Below are positions 12,782-26,629 of a stretch of 64,000 nt of DNA, one piece after another. Positions within the stretch are counted from its first letter, which is position 1. Each line of letters begins with the position of its first letter. This stretch comes from Tyto alba (lineage: Eukaryota; Chordata; Aves; Strigiformes; Tytonidae). The position numbers and the translations under genes are program-made. The notes beneath the pieces are model-generated. The model saw only the letters and a list, made by a program, of their open reading frames with translations. It did not search any database and was not told the origin of the DNA. Location: positions 29,729,819 through 29,793,818 of the forward strand of contig NW_024881316.1 of NCBI RefSeq assembly GCF_018691265.1, in the 5' to 3' direction.

Positions 12782-14066
12782 AGTCAATCTGATGACCACA
12801 GGTCACTACAAGACATTGCTTTGTCTTTGTGGATTCAAGTGATAGCAGGAATACAAGCTAAATCTCAGAAAGAGTGTCCTAAACCGCCCTTTTTTTTTTA
12901 AACAGAAATCTAAATAGATTTAATACTTTGAATACACACTTCTGTTGATATTTCAAATATACCTGATCTAAAGTCTTTCACATAGTGATCATTTGGAAGA
13001 ATTCTTTTACATTTATATAGGATGAATAAGATTTGAAGGAAAAGCTGTTTTGATTCAGTTGAATCTCAGAATCAGTCATCAGCTCTGCACTTAAATGTGC
13101 TTGTTTCACACCAAGAGATTGTTTGCTAGCATATATTGTGAAGTAATGATTTTTCTCATTATACCTTTTATTCTTGATGTAATAAAGCACTTATGAAGGG
13201 ATTTGATTTACTGATAGGGAAGCTAGTCTGCTATACAGTTGATTTTAATGAAAAATACATTGTTTTCTGATTGATAGTGTTCTCAGAGAGAAGGCCCTGT
13301 TTCAAAACACTGATTTGATCAATGTGAATTACCCAGTTGTGTTGCCTGTCTCTTTTCACTGACTACAGAGGAGGACTACCTAAGATGTTCTCTAACTAAG
13401 GTGTCTCAGATAAGTGGCTTAATTAGAGGAGTAAATCCATGTGAAATTGTTCTCTGCAGCAGCTCTATGAAGATGATTAATATTTGTTTTGAGTAGCACT
13501 TCCAGGTTGACACAAAGGTTCAATCTTGATTTTGTTGAATGAGCACACCACAGGATTACTATATTTCAAGCCTTACTAGTGAGGAACACAAAGAGGTTAA
13601 GAAACATACATTGAAAGTTAATCCATATAAAGAGAGTCAAAGGAATTCAACTGAAGTATCCAGAGTTGCAATCCTACTGGTTCCATTCAGCTGTCATGAA
13701 CTCTGGAAACTCTTATAAGCTCTAAGTGTCCCCATTTTTTCAAAAATTACCATTTTGCTCCTAGACATGCACAGAAACACGTCAGGCTTGTAATGGTTAA
13801 GCGATGAAGTGATTATCTTTGCCTATCTAATTTGAGGACTTTAGCCTTGTAGATGAATAAGACTCAGCTCACAAGGCAACTGCAATCATTACACTATTCC
13901 ATTTACAACGAAATATTGTAAAAATCTGAAGAAACAAGTAAAGTGAATTTAGTTATACAGTAAATGTTGAATTAAATGCTTTTATTATAGTATTCACTAC
14001 AAAATAGCGTAGGAGGCAGGATAATGTCCAGTCAGGTTATAAAATGTGTGTGTTTGGGTTTTCTTG
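12782..14066. other. Unique-looking stretch, no feature recognised
   Basis: Only short chance frames and an 8-9 T run near 12891 are seen. No element terminus, domain or RNA gene is recognised. Confidence 0.5.
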
Positions 14067-14117
14067 TTTTTTTTTTTTTTTTTTTTTTTTTGTTTTTTTG
14101 TTTTTTTCTTTCTGAAT
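14067..14117. repeat. Poly(T)/T-rich tract
   Basis: A 25-base T run (14067-14091) is followed by G-interrupted T runs. It is a simple-sequence tract. Confidence 0.88.
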
Positions 14118-14633
14118 AACAAGCTATGAAGCAAAGAATCCTCTTCTGTTTTACTTGTCTCTTCTTTGTATTGTGTCTAATGCAATATTCATTATGGAAA
14201 ATGCACTCTTAGGAAGAGTTTTGTTATGTTTATTTTAACATTTAGGTGATACAGCTAGTAGCTTTCTGTAAAACTACATGAGAATTCCCAAAGGGAATAG
14301 CTACTAACACATCCTGTGTCTATTTTAATAACAGATGACAAAAAGAAAAGAATAGGCAGCTACTCCTTTAATTTTCATATATCTAGACAAACATTGTACT
14401 AAGCTGGTTGATCTGAATCCCATTTCCTGATCATTTTACAGCCTTACAACAAGGTAGCTATCAGAACCTTTGAAGAAATGGTTGTCTCTTTCCTGCCATG
14501 TTGGACTTTAAAAATAGTACATGGATATTCACTACTAAACAATGAGTTGCAGTCAGGTTATAAAAACATTAAGTGAGATTTTTGTAGTTAAGAGAAAGAA
14601 GGTGTAAGTATTGGCTGAAGTTTACCACACAGT

Positions 14634-15243
14634 ACCATAGAACAGTTTGGGTTGGAAGGGACCTTCAAAGATCATCCTGTCCAACTCCCTGCCATGGACA
14701 GGGACATCTTTCACTAGACCAGGTTGCTCAAAGACCCATCCAACTTGGCCTTGAACACTTCCAGGGAGGGGGCACCTGCAACTTCTCTGGGCAACATGAT
14801 CCAGTGTTTTACCATCTTCCTTGTAAAGAACTGCTTCCTTATATCCAATCTAAAACCACTCACTTCCAGTTTAAAACCTGTGCCTCCTGTCCTATTACTG
14901 CAGGCCTTGATAAAAAGTCCATCTCCATCTTTGTTGTAAGCCCCCTTAATATACTGAAAGTGGCACTAAGGTCTCCCCAGAGCCTTCTCCAGGCTGAACA
15001 GCTCCAGCCCTCTCAGCCTTTCTACACAGAATTGTTCCAGCCCTCTGATTATTTTCCCAGCCCTACCCTGGATGCACTCTAACAGGTCCATGTCTTTCCT
15101 GTACTGAGGACCCCAGAGTTGGATGCAGTACTCCAGGTGGGGTGTCATGAGGGCAGAGTAGAGGGGGAGTAGAGTAGAAGAGGAATGGAGTAGAATCACC
15201 TCCCTCAACCTGCTGGCCACACTTCTTTTTCTGCAGCCCAAGG
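14634..15243 (-). mobile_element. CR1 LINE, 5'-truncated copy
   Basis: The plus strand starts with accatagaacagtttgggttgg, the reverse complement of a CR1 3' end, and continues through the antisense 3' UTR and ORF2 C-terminus. On the minus strand, 15241 down to 14966 reads a 91-residue open piece containing [38 protein letters not shown] and [10 protein letters not shown]. These are diagnostic of the CR1 RT C-terminal (thumb/connection) region. It stops in a frame break near 14966. The 5' truncation is at about 15243. Confidence 0.93.
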
Positions 15244-18200
15244 TACAATTATTATTCTATTAATATAAATTCAACTTTAGAATTGAACCCAACCTCTTGA
15301 CTGGTAAATTCACTATCATAATAAGGGTTTAATAATTTTTATATGAATTCTGCTTAATGGTGATCTAATTAGTCCTGTATACAGAAACTTCCTATAAAGT
15401 CTCTACAGCTGAAAATCATAGGGAAAGACTTGAAACTTATATTAGAATATAGGATTATTTTGGTCCGATATTTTGATTAAAAATACTTAGTAAACAAAAC
15501 ATTTTGAGTTGACAGATTAACATAAAGCTATAGTAAATCTCAATTCAGAAAAATTGCAGAATAATCAAAGGCTACAAGAACATCTGAAATTACAAAGTAG
15601 TTGAACAGTTGTTTTTCTCTTTTGTCCACATGCTCTCTATAAGCATGGACGTAATTTACAAGGGTAATGCTGTGATGTTTAAGACTGAAAAGAGTTTTTC
15701 TAATACATTATGCTCAAAGCATTATTCTCTAGAGAACAAATTCTTATGTGCCTACTGTGTATAACTCAATCAAGCTCTTCCTGGCAAGGTGCAAAGAGGC
15801 AGTGTTTTGATGTTTCCTCCTCTGAAATATATTTTTAAAAATATTTTTTCTCTATTTATTGTCTCCAGCTTTCTTAGGTTTGATGCTTTATCCTTTGTGA
15901 AATGTTCCTGCCTTTCTGATTTCTTTTAAATCCTATAGTTATTCTATAGGTTTGAGATGTTTTCTTTTAATCTTTGTTTTATTGTTAATCACACCATGTG
16001 TCTTTGATTTGGAAAATACTCATAAGTCATTGAAATCATGATTTAATTAATGTCTTCACTGACCATGTATTTGTTTATATATGAGCCATTTTACGTTCTT
16101 TTACATGTGTTCAGCCTTTCTTTCCAAATTCTTTGTCAACAATCTTACAAATTCCACTAATGATGCTGGATTTTTTCATTGCTGTGAAGTCTTTGTCACT
16201 GAAATGTAATTTATGAAATACATTTGTTTGCCAAAATAACAACAGACACCTGAATGTATCGAGTGATATATAATAGGATACATGTAACTTTGAACTTTAC
16301 GACACTACTTCAGTCACCCTAGATTGGCATTGAAAAATTTTTAGTAATTTTTTCATGTCCTAAATTGATGGTATTACTTCATTTCTTAGACCCCATATGA
16401 GACAGCATTGTGGTATGCTTAGTGGTAAGTTCAACTGAAAAGAATTGTGTCATCAATCACAGAAATAAGAACATGTTCACCAGTATTGTACAAAGCCACA
16501 ATGGTTTCACATCTACAGTTCCATGTCTGGTTTTGGACTTTACACCTCAATACAAGTATCTACTTCTTGTGTAAAAGTTTGGTGTGATAAAAATCTTTTT
16601 TGCAACTGAGGGAAAACATGCGTACAGACAAACTCTAAGCAAGTAGACATTAAAGGTTATAAAAAAAAACATGGGTTTAAATACATACATTAACCTACAT
16701 TTAACAAATAGTTAATGCAGATAATATTTGTTTTGTGGAAGAGCAGGATTCATCCCAGGAGAATTCATGGTTCATTTGAGTCCCAGTATAAAGTACCCCA
16801 GAAAGTTAGCAAAGCTAAAGCCATGACAATTTAAAACTTAAAAAACATACAGTATCATTTCAGTAAGATATCAAATAAGAAAATTATTGCCTTTTTCACT
16901 GAAGACATGTATTATGCTTACAAGGTCAAAATGAAAAAGCTATTGTCCTAACATGCTACCATGAGAATTCCTGGTACTTTAGTTATTACTCCATTTTTCT
17001 TCCAAAAAGTGAAGAGATTCACTTATCTTACTGTACACTATTTTGCTGTATGACAGTCTTTTCCGAAACTTCTGAACCTCAGCTAGGCACCCTTGTATCC
17101 CTTTGTGCTCTGAAGCACAATTCATGCTGCATGATCCAGCTACATGCGAGGATGAGATGAATCACCCTATGAAGATGACCATTTTTCTCTACTGATTATA
17201 AAGTCTTTATTGTCTAACTTTTAGATGCATAAATTAGAAAAGAGTCACCTACTCTAATTCATCAGTGTATGTTGTTTGTTGCCATGTTGATAGGTCATTA
17301 GTAAACGTTGCAATATGTTGCTTAATCTGCAGCCAGATAAATCAAAATAAATGGTGATTTAACCACTCTGAATTTTGTGACGTATCTGGTATTTGCCATT
17401 TTCTATACCTCTGCAAGTTGCATCTTTTTCTGTCCTCAAGGTACTTTGTCTTCAGAGGGAAAAAAACCCAAACATTATTTGATGGCAGTATTTAGGTATG
17501 GCAACCATTTAGCTGGCCATGAGAACAATACTGCTAAGAAAGGAATATAATCTAAAGCAACTATCAGGCAATCTTCTTTTTCCTTTCTCCTACTCTCCCC
17601 CAAGGTTTTTCATTCAAAATGCCCCTTCATAAGTATTTCACATATATTTCTTCACTCAAAGGAAAAATAATACATTTTTGAGTATCTCAAAACAACATAC
17701 GATTGTTCTTTCCTCACTGTTCCTTCTGTCCTACATTGGTTACTACTACAATGCTTTCTGAAATGACTGTCTAAAGAATTAACGTTAGGGTTGAAGTGAA
17801 ATGTTGTCTCTTCAACTTTGTTTCAGTCCAAGATGTAACAAGATAAAGTTGCATCATCATCTTTATCTTACAATATTTAAAATGAACTTTGAGAGAGTGG
17901 GATTTACATTGTGAGAGACACGGGAGGCATGATGCTTTTGAAATAAATAGCTAGATTTGTCCTTTTTATATGATGTCATGATTTTACAATTTTACCTTTT
18001 ATTTCTTATAGGAAAAACAACTGACTGCCTGAATTAGTACATGCGGGGCAGACCCAGAAAAGTTCCAACTGAACTCCATGTCTTTACTTGCAGAGTCAGT
18101 GTACCTTGCTCTCAAAATTCAAAAGTTTCACCATGTCTTTGCATAGAAGAATCTTCTGTTAACTCAAAATTTGAATTGTGGAGCCTGAGCTCTGACTCCT

Positions 18201-18599
18201 CAGAAATACTGAAACTGCAAGGTCTCACGCTCTGAGTAGGAATGCCAACAAATGCTGGAATGACTGACCATCCTGAAAGCTAAATGTATGCAGTCCTTTC
18301 CTCCAAACTCTCTCCTACCTGCCTCAGGATACATTCAAGGTGGCCAGTCTCTCAACTTTGCTGCCAGAACTCTGTCAATTTTCTCTAAATTTCTCTCTCT
18401 GTTTACTTAACATCTATGTTCTCTGCTCATTCTACATGCATGGGTAAAAACTTCCCCAAATCTCAGACAAGCCACTAAGATTTTAAAACAAGAAGGTAGC
18501 TATTTAGTTCATTATCACCAGCATACATGTGGTGAAGAGAAAACAGGTAACCATGAATTATATCTTCCTAAATTTCATATCATGATTGAAGGAAAAAGA
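15244..18599. other. AT-rich stretch, no gene recognised
   Basis: About 3.4 kb with short frames only (up to 64 codons). I see no domain-like protein, LTR terminus or CR1 tail. Confidence 0.5.
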
Positions 18600-19448
18600 A
18601 GTATGCTTTCCCATACAGAGGGATCTTGACAGGCTTAAGAGTTGGGTCCCTGAAAACCTCATGAAGTTCAACAAGGTCAAGTGCAATGTCCTGCACATGG
18701 GTTGAGGCAATCCCAAGCACAAATACAGGCTGGGCTATGAGTGAATAGAGAGCAGCCCTGCGGAGAAGGACTTGGGAGTAGTACTGGATGGAAAACTGAC
18801 TATGAACCAGCAGTGTGCTTGCAACCCAGAAAGCCAACTGTATCCTAGGCTGCATCAAGAGAAGTGTGGCCAGCAGAACAAGGGAGGTGATTCTCCCCCT
18901 CTACTCCACTCTTGTGAGACCCCACTTGGAGTACTGTATTCAGATCTGAGGGCCCCAAAATAAGAAGTACATGGGTCTACTGAATTGGTTTCAGAGGAAG
19001 GTCACAAAGATGATCAGGGGGCTGGAGCACTTGTCCTATGAGGACAGGTTGAGCGAGTTGGGATTGTTCAGCCTGGAGAAGAGAAGGCTCCGGGGAGAAT
19101 TTATAGTGGCCTTCTAGTGCTTAAAGAAGGCTACAGGAAAGATGGGGAGCAACTCTTTATCAAGGAATGTAGGGATAGGACAATGGGTAATGATTTTACA
19201 GTGAAAGAGAGCATATTTAGATTAGGAAGAAATTCTTTCCTGTGAGGGTGGTGAGGCACTGGAACAGGTTTCCCAGAGTGGTTGAGGTTGCCCCATCATT
19301 GGAAATGTTTGAGGCCACATTGTATGGGGTTTTGATTAATCTGATCTAGTGGAATATGTCCCTGCCCATGACAGTGGTGTTGGAACTAGATAATTTTTAA
19401 GGTCCCTTCTAATCCAAACCATTATAGGATTCTGTGATTCTGTGATTC
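18600..19448 (+). mobile_element. CR1 LINE, 5'-truncated copy
   Basis: The element begins about 18600, just downstream of where RT motif C would be, with a QRDLDRL-like block. It continues through a [23 protein letters not shown] shifted frame of the CR1 connection region near 18820-18890 and a RKVTKMIRGLEHLSYEDRL-like block near 19000-19060. The 3' UTR ends in ggattctgtgattctgtgattcc. Multiple stops and frame shifts are present. From the family layout it lacks the endonuclease and all RT catalytic motifs. Confidence 0.93.
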
Positions 19449-22191
19449 CTATGTCTGCTCCTTACTAGTGTTTTTTAAATTTTGTACACAAAAATAGCAA
19501 CGTAACAGTTACTGCTAGGTAAGACATCTTGCAATACAATTATAAAATATTTTGAGAATGCAGACCACCATGTAGTTGAATTATTAACATTATCCTCCTC
19601 ATAAAAAAGCATCACATGAATGTCATTGTTTGAGCATATGTCTTCCATTTGGGGAAGTATAATTGACCTATTAAACAAGTACTAAAGCCATATTTTGACT
19701 ACTGACCTCAATGGGATGCAGAGTTTATACTGCAATTGTTTACTTTGTTGTTTATGTCATAGCATTTATTGTCTTAGGTTGTAAGTATGCAATGTAAGGT
19801 TATACAGATGTTATTGTACAGAGTCTTACAATGCTACCATTTCTAAAATGCATCTTTCATGAAACTGCAAATGACACATTTTCATTAGTTTTAAAAAATG
19901 TTTATGTATGAACCTCTACTGAGATTTATATGATTATCTGACAACTTCACATATTCCCTCGCTATCCTTCTCTAATTTATTCTTCCTTGCCATTTCCTAT
20001 GTGTATTGTGTGGCAGGTTGTTTGTAAACATCATATTTATATTACCAACCTCTTTCAGCACTGATAATTTTCACCCAGAAATATTCTCTGCCATACAGAT
20101 CCCAATGTAGATATGTTTACATATCAGATAATTCTAAAAATTTTAGGAAGTTCTGTTACTGTATTATGAGACACATATTTTGTTCATTTCAAAGCTGTTG
20201 AAAAATAATAACACAATAAAACAAAACAGAAAATCTTGTACAAATCCAAGTTGTCACTATTTTGTATTGTAGTATCCAGTGTCTTAAGAATCAATTATGA
20301 TAAATTACATAAATATACATATAAAAAAATCCAAAATAACCTAAAGATCTTCAAATCTGAACAGCTGCATCTAGTGGTTCCTTTAGAAATAACTGTTATT
20401 TTACTTGCTCAGAAATGTAATCTAGGCACCAGCTTTAAAATATTTTGATAACTGACTGTTATGTTAGGCATCTGTTGTAACCTAGGTATGACTGGATCAT
20501 TTCAGAAGAATTTTAACTCTTTAAAAAAATTCCATTTTTTTTTTTTTTTGTGAAGTCAATATTGCTTTAAATAATTTTGAACAATCTAATTTTTTGTTTT
20601 ATTTTTGTTCATTAAACATATCCAAGGTATCTTGGGAAAGATGCATTCTTTTGAGATGTAATGGTTAGAAGAGCTTAATAACACAGAAGATAACATCCAC
20701 TACTCTGATCCTTCTTATTCACAAAACAACAGCAACAACAAGCAAACAAACAAAAATAACATTTTTTTAAAGACTTCACAGGTACTCAAAGTGTTTGCAT
20801 ACTTCAAAATAATGAAACTTTTAGGAAATTAGTGACAATTCTTGGAAAATTTGCTTTATATCTTGAGTCTGCAAACTGGACTCTGTAAATCTTTGACTGC
20901 TCTTTTGAAACCAGGGTGCTGCATTATTCAAGTTTTCAAAGTTTCGTTTCATTTAAATATGGATGCTAGTAATCATAGCTCACCTGACCTTCACACATCT
21001 GTACACAATATTTCTTTGTTGGAAGATAAAAACATCTCTGTGGGAACTTCTACGTTTACTTTCTATGCAAATTACAATCATTTTATACAACAAAGTGGAG
21101 GCATACAGATACTTCCAGTTTTGGTTGCCTATTCCCAATGTGGAAAATTCAGAAAGAGGATAATCAGCCTTGGGGCTATGTTGTTTACCTCAGTGATTCT
21201 TTTTATGGTTTTCTGAAGAAAAGGAATTCAGTGTTACCGCTACTGGGTTGCACATAATATTGCTGGAAATAATTGCATAGTAAATAAATAATAAAGGTTC
21301 TACATTTCTTTATATTCCATTTTGTTTCTTCTTTCTATTTTATGTCATGTGTTATGCAGAAGATGCAAATCAGCACTGAGAAAATGATAACACCAATTTC
21401 ACTTACATAGTATATTTACAGTAATATGTTTAGAATGTGACTATAATAGAAGTTAAAATCCTAATTACATTTACAGTGAAGTTTGGGAGCTGTCTTATAG
21501 TGCTATAAAAGGAAAACAATGAATCTGTACTCTATTGTGAGATACACTTCATGCATCCCTGATAGTGGAATATTGCCAGGGTTACTTTCCAGCAACAAAT
21601 GAGTGTTCCACAATACAAAACAGAGAGATAAGACTAATAAATGGAAGCCACAAAATTCAGTAAGATTCTGAATTTCCATTTCCCTGAAAATGTCCACCTA
21701 TTACAAACACATACATAAAGATATTTATTTGCTTTCAGAGGACTAACAGTCTGTCAGACATTGTAATAAATCATCTAGATTTGAGCCTTTACACAACAAA
21801 TATATAAAAGTGGACTCAGAGACTTAGACTCAATTCAACCTGTTCTACAATTAAGTCTTTTTAGAGGGGAATGCTAACAAACATTTATCACATATTCTAC
21901 CATAGCTTCCTTGTGTGGGAAAATAACTGGCAGCTCTCTTAACTGTTCAGTTCTTTATACAGTAATTAAGACACTGATTTGTTATTTCACTCTGCATTCT
22001 TATTTTAAATAACTGTCACAGAAGCTCACATAATCAAATCAGACAGGTGTTAAACTCAACAAAATTTCTGTTTTAATCAAAATCGGTTAGAACTCTGACA
22101 ACATTATCAAACCACAGGTTGAAGATATAAGAGGAAATTAATACTGCACAACTAACTTAAGAATTATTAAACCTTAGAAATGATGACAAAA
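19449..22191. other. AT-rich stretch, no gene recognised
   Basis: It contains a 15-T run at 20535-20549 and a frame at 20842-21216 (+, 124 codons) with a hydrophobic C-terminus but no domain I recognise. I treat that frame as chance. Nothing else is supportable. Confidence 0.5.
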
Positions 22192-22513
22192 TGTACAAAT
22201 CACTAACCTAAAATAGGAGGGCTCTCAACCTCAAGGAATTTCCTCAGGTGGTATCCCAACCCAAGAGGAGAGTCCCCACCTGCAGACGCACTGTTCTGAG
22301 GACTGGCTCAAAATGTCCCACCAGCAGGTCTCCATTTATACCCTAGTCAAATCTGATCAGTGGTCATATATGGTTAAAAGTCTAGAAGTTTCTTTTGACT
22401 GAAGTATTTCACTGGTTGGGGTCCATCTTCTGACCATAGTCACTATACATATGACTTTGTCCTGCTGATTGGTCTGCCTGACCCCTAAGTCCCAACTAAT
22501 AGTTTTTCCAACA
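22192..22513 (-). mobile_element. Possible short solo LTR
   Basis: On the minus strand the interval begins TGTTGGAAAAAC and ends GATTTGTACA, the TG...CA form expected of an LTR. It carries a TATA-like tataaatgg at 22335-22340 with an attgg (reverse CCAAT) site upstream near 22475. The sequence downstream of the TATA box is richer in G+C than its surroundings. Against this, I see no poly(A) signal between the TATA box and the 3' end and no matching target duplication. A decayed LTR is the best guess; an unrelated TATA-like sequence is possible. Confidence 0.33.
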
Positions 22514-25500
22514 GTCAAGAAGTTTCTAGTGTTTTTTTTTTTTTTTTTGAGGGTGCACCTCCCATAGTAAATCAGCTTAACATCCTTCAGCTGAAAGTGC
22601 AAATGCCTGTATAACATATTAAAAGATATTAAATATTATTTTCTATACAAAATTGTCTCTTTTCTTTCTGTGAAAAGTAGACAATCTGCAAGTACTCTGT
22701 GTTGCACAGTCTAGCCATGAAGGTACAGAAGCAGAATGGATAAAGCATCAATAAACTCATATCAGCAAAGAGGCAAGAAGACTGTGCTTGCCAAAGAGCC
22801 AATACTTCAACAGAGAAAGTATCTGAAGTTGTAGGAACACAAAATATGAAAACCAATGCATTAAGCTTGTCCACCACTCTCACCATCACTGACTAACTGC
22901 TGTACAAAATTTTTCCGGTGCTGTATTGCCTAGAGACAAGACAGTTTTTACATTGCATCAGTGTAATACATACATATGTACATACATACGTTGCTTTTCA
23001 ATGTTATCAGTCTAATTCTCCTCCACAGCAATAGCACCAGCAAAAAAAAACATGCATCTAATCTTCTCCTTTACATGAGCTGCATGTACATTTACAGAAG
23101 CAACTTGATTCAACTATAGACTTTGACTCTTCTGGCCTTTAAGGTATTGCAAAGCAAAAAGGTGAGAGATGCATGAGCTCCCTTCTATCCCACTCAGTAG
23201 CTCACAAAAAGACCAGGTACAGAAAATTGGAATTGCGGCCTGATAATGAAAGGAGTGTGTCTTCTGAACCTCTCCCCTCTCTGCTCTTCCTTTTGGAATA
23301 GAGGCAATCTTCAACATGTGTAATTCACCACTATGCCATTCCACATGCCTTTCAGGAGACTAAAATGGCTATTGAAGCTCTTTTGTAGGAATAATTTTTC
23401 CTGTGCCTTTTAGCGGGCAGTTGTTTTGGGCACAGACTTAGGGCCAGTAGAATTTTTTGTGCAATCTCAGAGCAAATCAGTGTTCACAATTCCACACTGT
23501 TTGTTTTTCTAAGACATCTCAGAGCTTTTAAGACTGCCTCCAGTTTGGCTTTTTTAAAGTTCTTGAATTTTACTGATGAAAAGGACCAGACAATGATAAC
23601 AAATGTGTTTTTTTTCCAAGAGATCAACCTAGCAAAAAGCAAATTTTCTCTAGCAAAATGAAAGACGAAGTTACATACTGGTGTTATGAAGGTCATTCTC
23701 AACACTGAGAGTCTGGTGACAGCAGTGGAAATGCTCATCTCCTCTCTGCCAGGAGCAGAGCTTGAAATCTCTCGATGGGTTTTCAGTTTCTTCATCAGTC
23801 CATCATGGAGGAGTTCACCAGGTTCTGGAAATATACTGCGTTCTGAACATCACTGTGGTGCTGAGGAACTAAGTTGGCAAGAGAAAGGGAATTTATTTAA
23901 TATATAATTAAAAGAGTAATTTGGACTAATCTTTTGGATAAATTGCAATTTTCTCATTAGCAAATATATGTAGACATTTTCAAATGCCATTTTGGTAGTG
24001 TTATGCAAGCAACTAAAAAGCTTGAATCATCTTTGGCTGAGTAAAGAGCTTGTGCCTGTACACCCAGGATGTAACTGTTATGCTGGAAGATACAATTCTT
24101 CCAGAAATTCTGTTAATGGATATATCCAAAACTCACATACAGAAGTGTTTTTCCTCTGCTTTTATACTAAATTAAGAAGCAATTAAATGAATTTTTATTT
24201 AATCACAGCTGGGATAATAAGATCCTCTTCCCAAGGTACAGACCACTGTGACAAAGTTTGAATGGAAGCTCATCCATGTAGTCTGAAAGGTTTCTTCTGA
24301 GACTTTTTTGCAATTGTGATGGCTTTGTCATTGTTCTGATTACAGTTGACTATCTGAGTATATATGGGATGAACCAGAAAACAAGCTGACAGATAAACAG
24401 TGAGAGTTTGGTTTTGGGAGAAATAAAGTTTCTTTAAGCACAAAACTGTTTGGAAGGACAGTTTTAATTTCTAAACAAGGAAACTTTTTGGTTTTCGTTT
24501 TCCTTGAAATGTATTTGTTAAAAGCTCCTTATGAGCTTCCCTATTTTTCTAGTCTAGATAAGCTAGAAAGCTTTTCTGCTTATACTTGCTAGCAGAAGAC
24601 ACTCTTTCTGCCTCAGTCTGTCAGTGGCTAAATACTTCATTTGTTTAACCGAAAAGGCATAGAGTTTCTCATTGGATAACCTCAAAATAATCCATGTGGA
24701 TTCTAGTCACTGAAAAAGTACTCCAAAAGGTTACTTAGAACAAGATTATCACTTTTATGAAATGAAATCCTATAGGTACTTTGTGATCACATTTTTAGAA
24801 ATCAGGTTAAAATGAAAAGAAATGAAAGCATTTATTTACAAAATATGTAACGTAACAGGGCTTTCAAGGATACAGGTGACAAGGAAGGCAATAGCCATGC
24901 TTAATTTACTTTACCAAAGGACAGTTCCAAAAAGCCTTCCCTCACCCCCATTTTCTGACAACTGGTAACAATATCCCAAGCATTCAACAGATCAGGTGCT
25001 AGTTCATATTTTACACACACATTAAAGAGAACCTTCAGAGAAGGAAGGATGTTATGTTTCGGTGGTCACTCCTCCCTGTTCTTGGAGTTCATTAAAATTC
25101 AACTTTTCTTTTTCCCTGTTAGACCTTAACTTACACAGGACACTGGATCCTCTTTTTATGGACTTCAAAAGTTCTAATGACACGTTGAGAGGAGGTTAGA
25201 ATATTTTGCATGCTTATTTGAACTATTGGCAAATCACAAGCCATAAAGAGAAAAATCATGGAAGAGTAGAATACCTTTTCCAGGTCAGTAAGACAATGTG
25301 TAAAAAAACAGTGTAAAGTCTTCAACATAAAATTTCAAATTGACAACTGTGATTTTTCCAAGTATAAAATGTGATGACTTCCTGTGATTTTTAACTTCAC
25401 TTTAGAGTGAGAATAGACTTATATCAATAGATGGAATCTTCAACCATACTTTAAGATCTGTCATAACTATCAGGAAAATAGAAATCTTCAAATAAATTAT

Positions 25501-26420
25501 GTTTAATAACTGTTGTTACTCCAAATAAATACCTGACTCATGTTATTAGATATTAGATTCTCTTGCTATTAAAAATTGTGTGGCAAGACCTTTAGCACTG
25601 TCCAAGTCGTTGGAGTTACAGAATACAATGCCCTGTGCCTGCATTTGTGGAGTGATCCTCTGTACTTAAAGAACAAACAAGAAATAACATTAATATAGTG
25701 GTTTAAAAGGATGTTAGTAAAGCTGGTTGGGAAAACACTGTAGAGACAAGACTAAGCATGGTTGGATGAGCTGAAAATTGAAACATTCACTATGCCCTTT
25801 TTCTTTCACTTAGACACTATCTCCATGCCTTTTCATCCTACAACTGCCTTTCAGACAATTTACATACCCAAGTCAAAGCCAAATAATGTTTTTATTTAAA
25901 TAGCAGATTACTTAGAGAAGAATTGTCTCCTGAAGTTAAGCAAGTGCTTTTAGATTTAAGACACTTGGCTTTTACTTCAGAATTCTATAGTTGTCGATCT
26001 ACTTGAATAAGTGACATGATCTTTTAATTAGGTTTTCAATAAAAGACAACAAAAAGCTTAGAAATATTTCTGCTGCCTCATAAGCAAACATTTGTTTGCT
26101 TTTGGACAGGGATCTTGTTGCAATCAGTTGCACCCAAATGGAAGACATGAAACAAAGAACTGTGAATTACTCTGAGTATGTAGTGCTCAACATAAGAAAT
26201 ATCTTTAAATGTCTCTTGCTGTATGCTGACTGATTATGTTTCATGCTGCACAAACACAAGAAGACCAAAAACATCTGCTACTGTTTTAGACTTTTTGATT
26301 ATGTACATACCAGTGATGTGGTTCATATTTATAACTTTTTCACAACTGACAAAAGGAGGCAGCACTCAGGTTCATTAAATTTAAACAAGGAAGATAGAAT
26401 TTCAGGTTAGACATCATAGG
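22514..26420. other. AT-rich stretch, no gene recognised
   Basis: It includes a 17-T run at 22532-22548 and a short tacatacata-type repeat near 22966-22990. Frames reach 103 codons (23484-23795, minus) with no recognised domain. No element ends were found. Confidence 0.5.
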
Positions 26421-26490
26421 TGTTTGCGGAGCCGCGGAAGAACGACACGCCGAGATGGGTTCAATGTGGGTGATAGAGCATCAAATCTAC

Positions 26491-26496
26491 TTTATT
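26491..26496 (-). promoter_or_regulatory. LTR poly(A) signal AATAAA
   Basis: The perfect hexamer on the minus strand lies only about 15 bases downstream of the TATA-like box. That is unusually close, and it places the signal at or before the expected transcription start. Confidence 0.7.
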
Positions 26497-26510
26497 GGTC
26501 CGGGTACATA

Positions 26511-26518
26511 TATTTATA
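26511..26518 (-). promoter_or_regulatory. LTR TATA-like box
   Basis: The minus strand reads tataaata within gtataaatatatg. It lies in the 3' third of the LTR, as expected for the U3/R junction. Confidence 0.65.
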
Positions 26519-26629
26519 CAGACAACGCTAATTATTATGCTTACTAGTCACTAGCTGATTGGCTTAAGCTGTAAAGGTCGTATTCGCACGGTCCACCTAC
26601 TTGCAGTTAGCTTACAGCACAAGCTTCTC

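Noticed and set aside
20842..21216. 124-codon frame on the plus strand with hydrophobic end
   Set aside because: I cannot link it to any family, and a frame of this length is expected by chance in a 64-kb vertebrate window.
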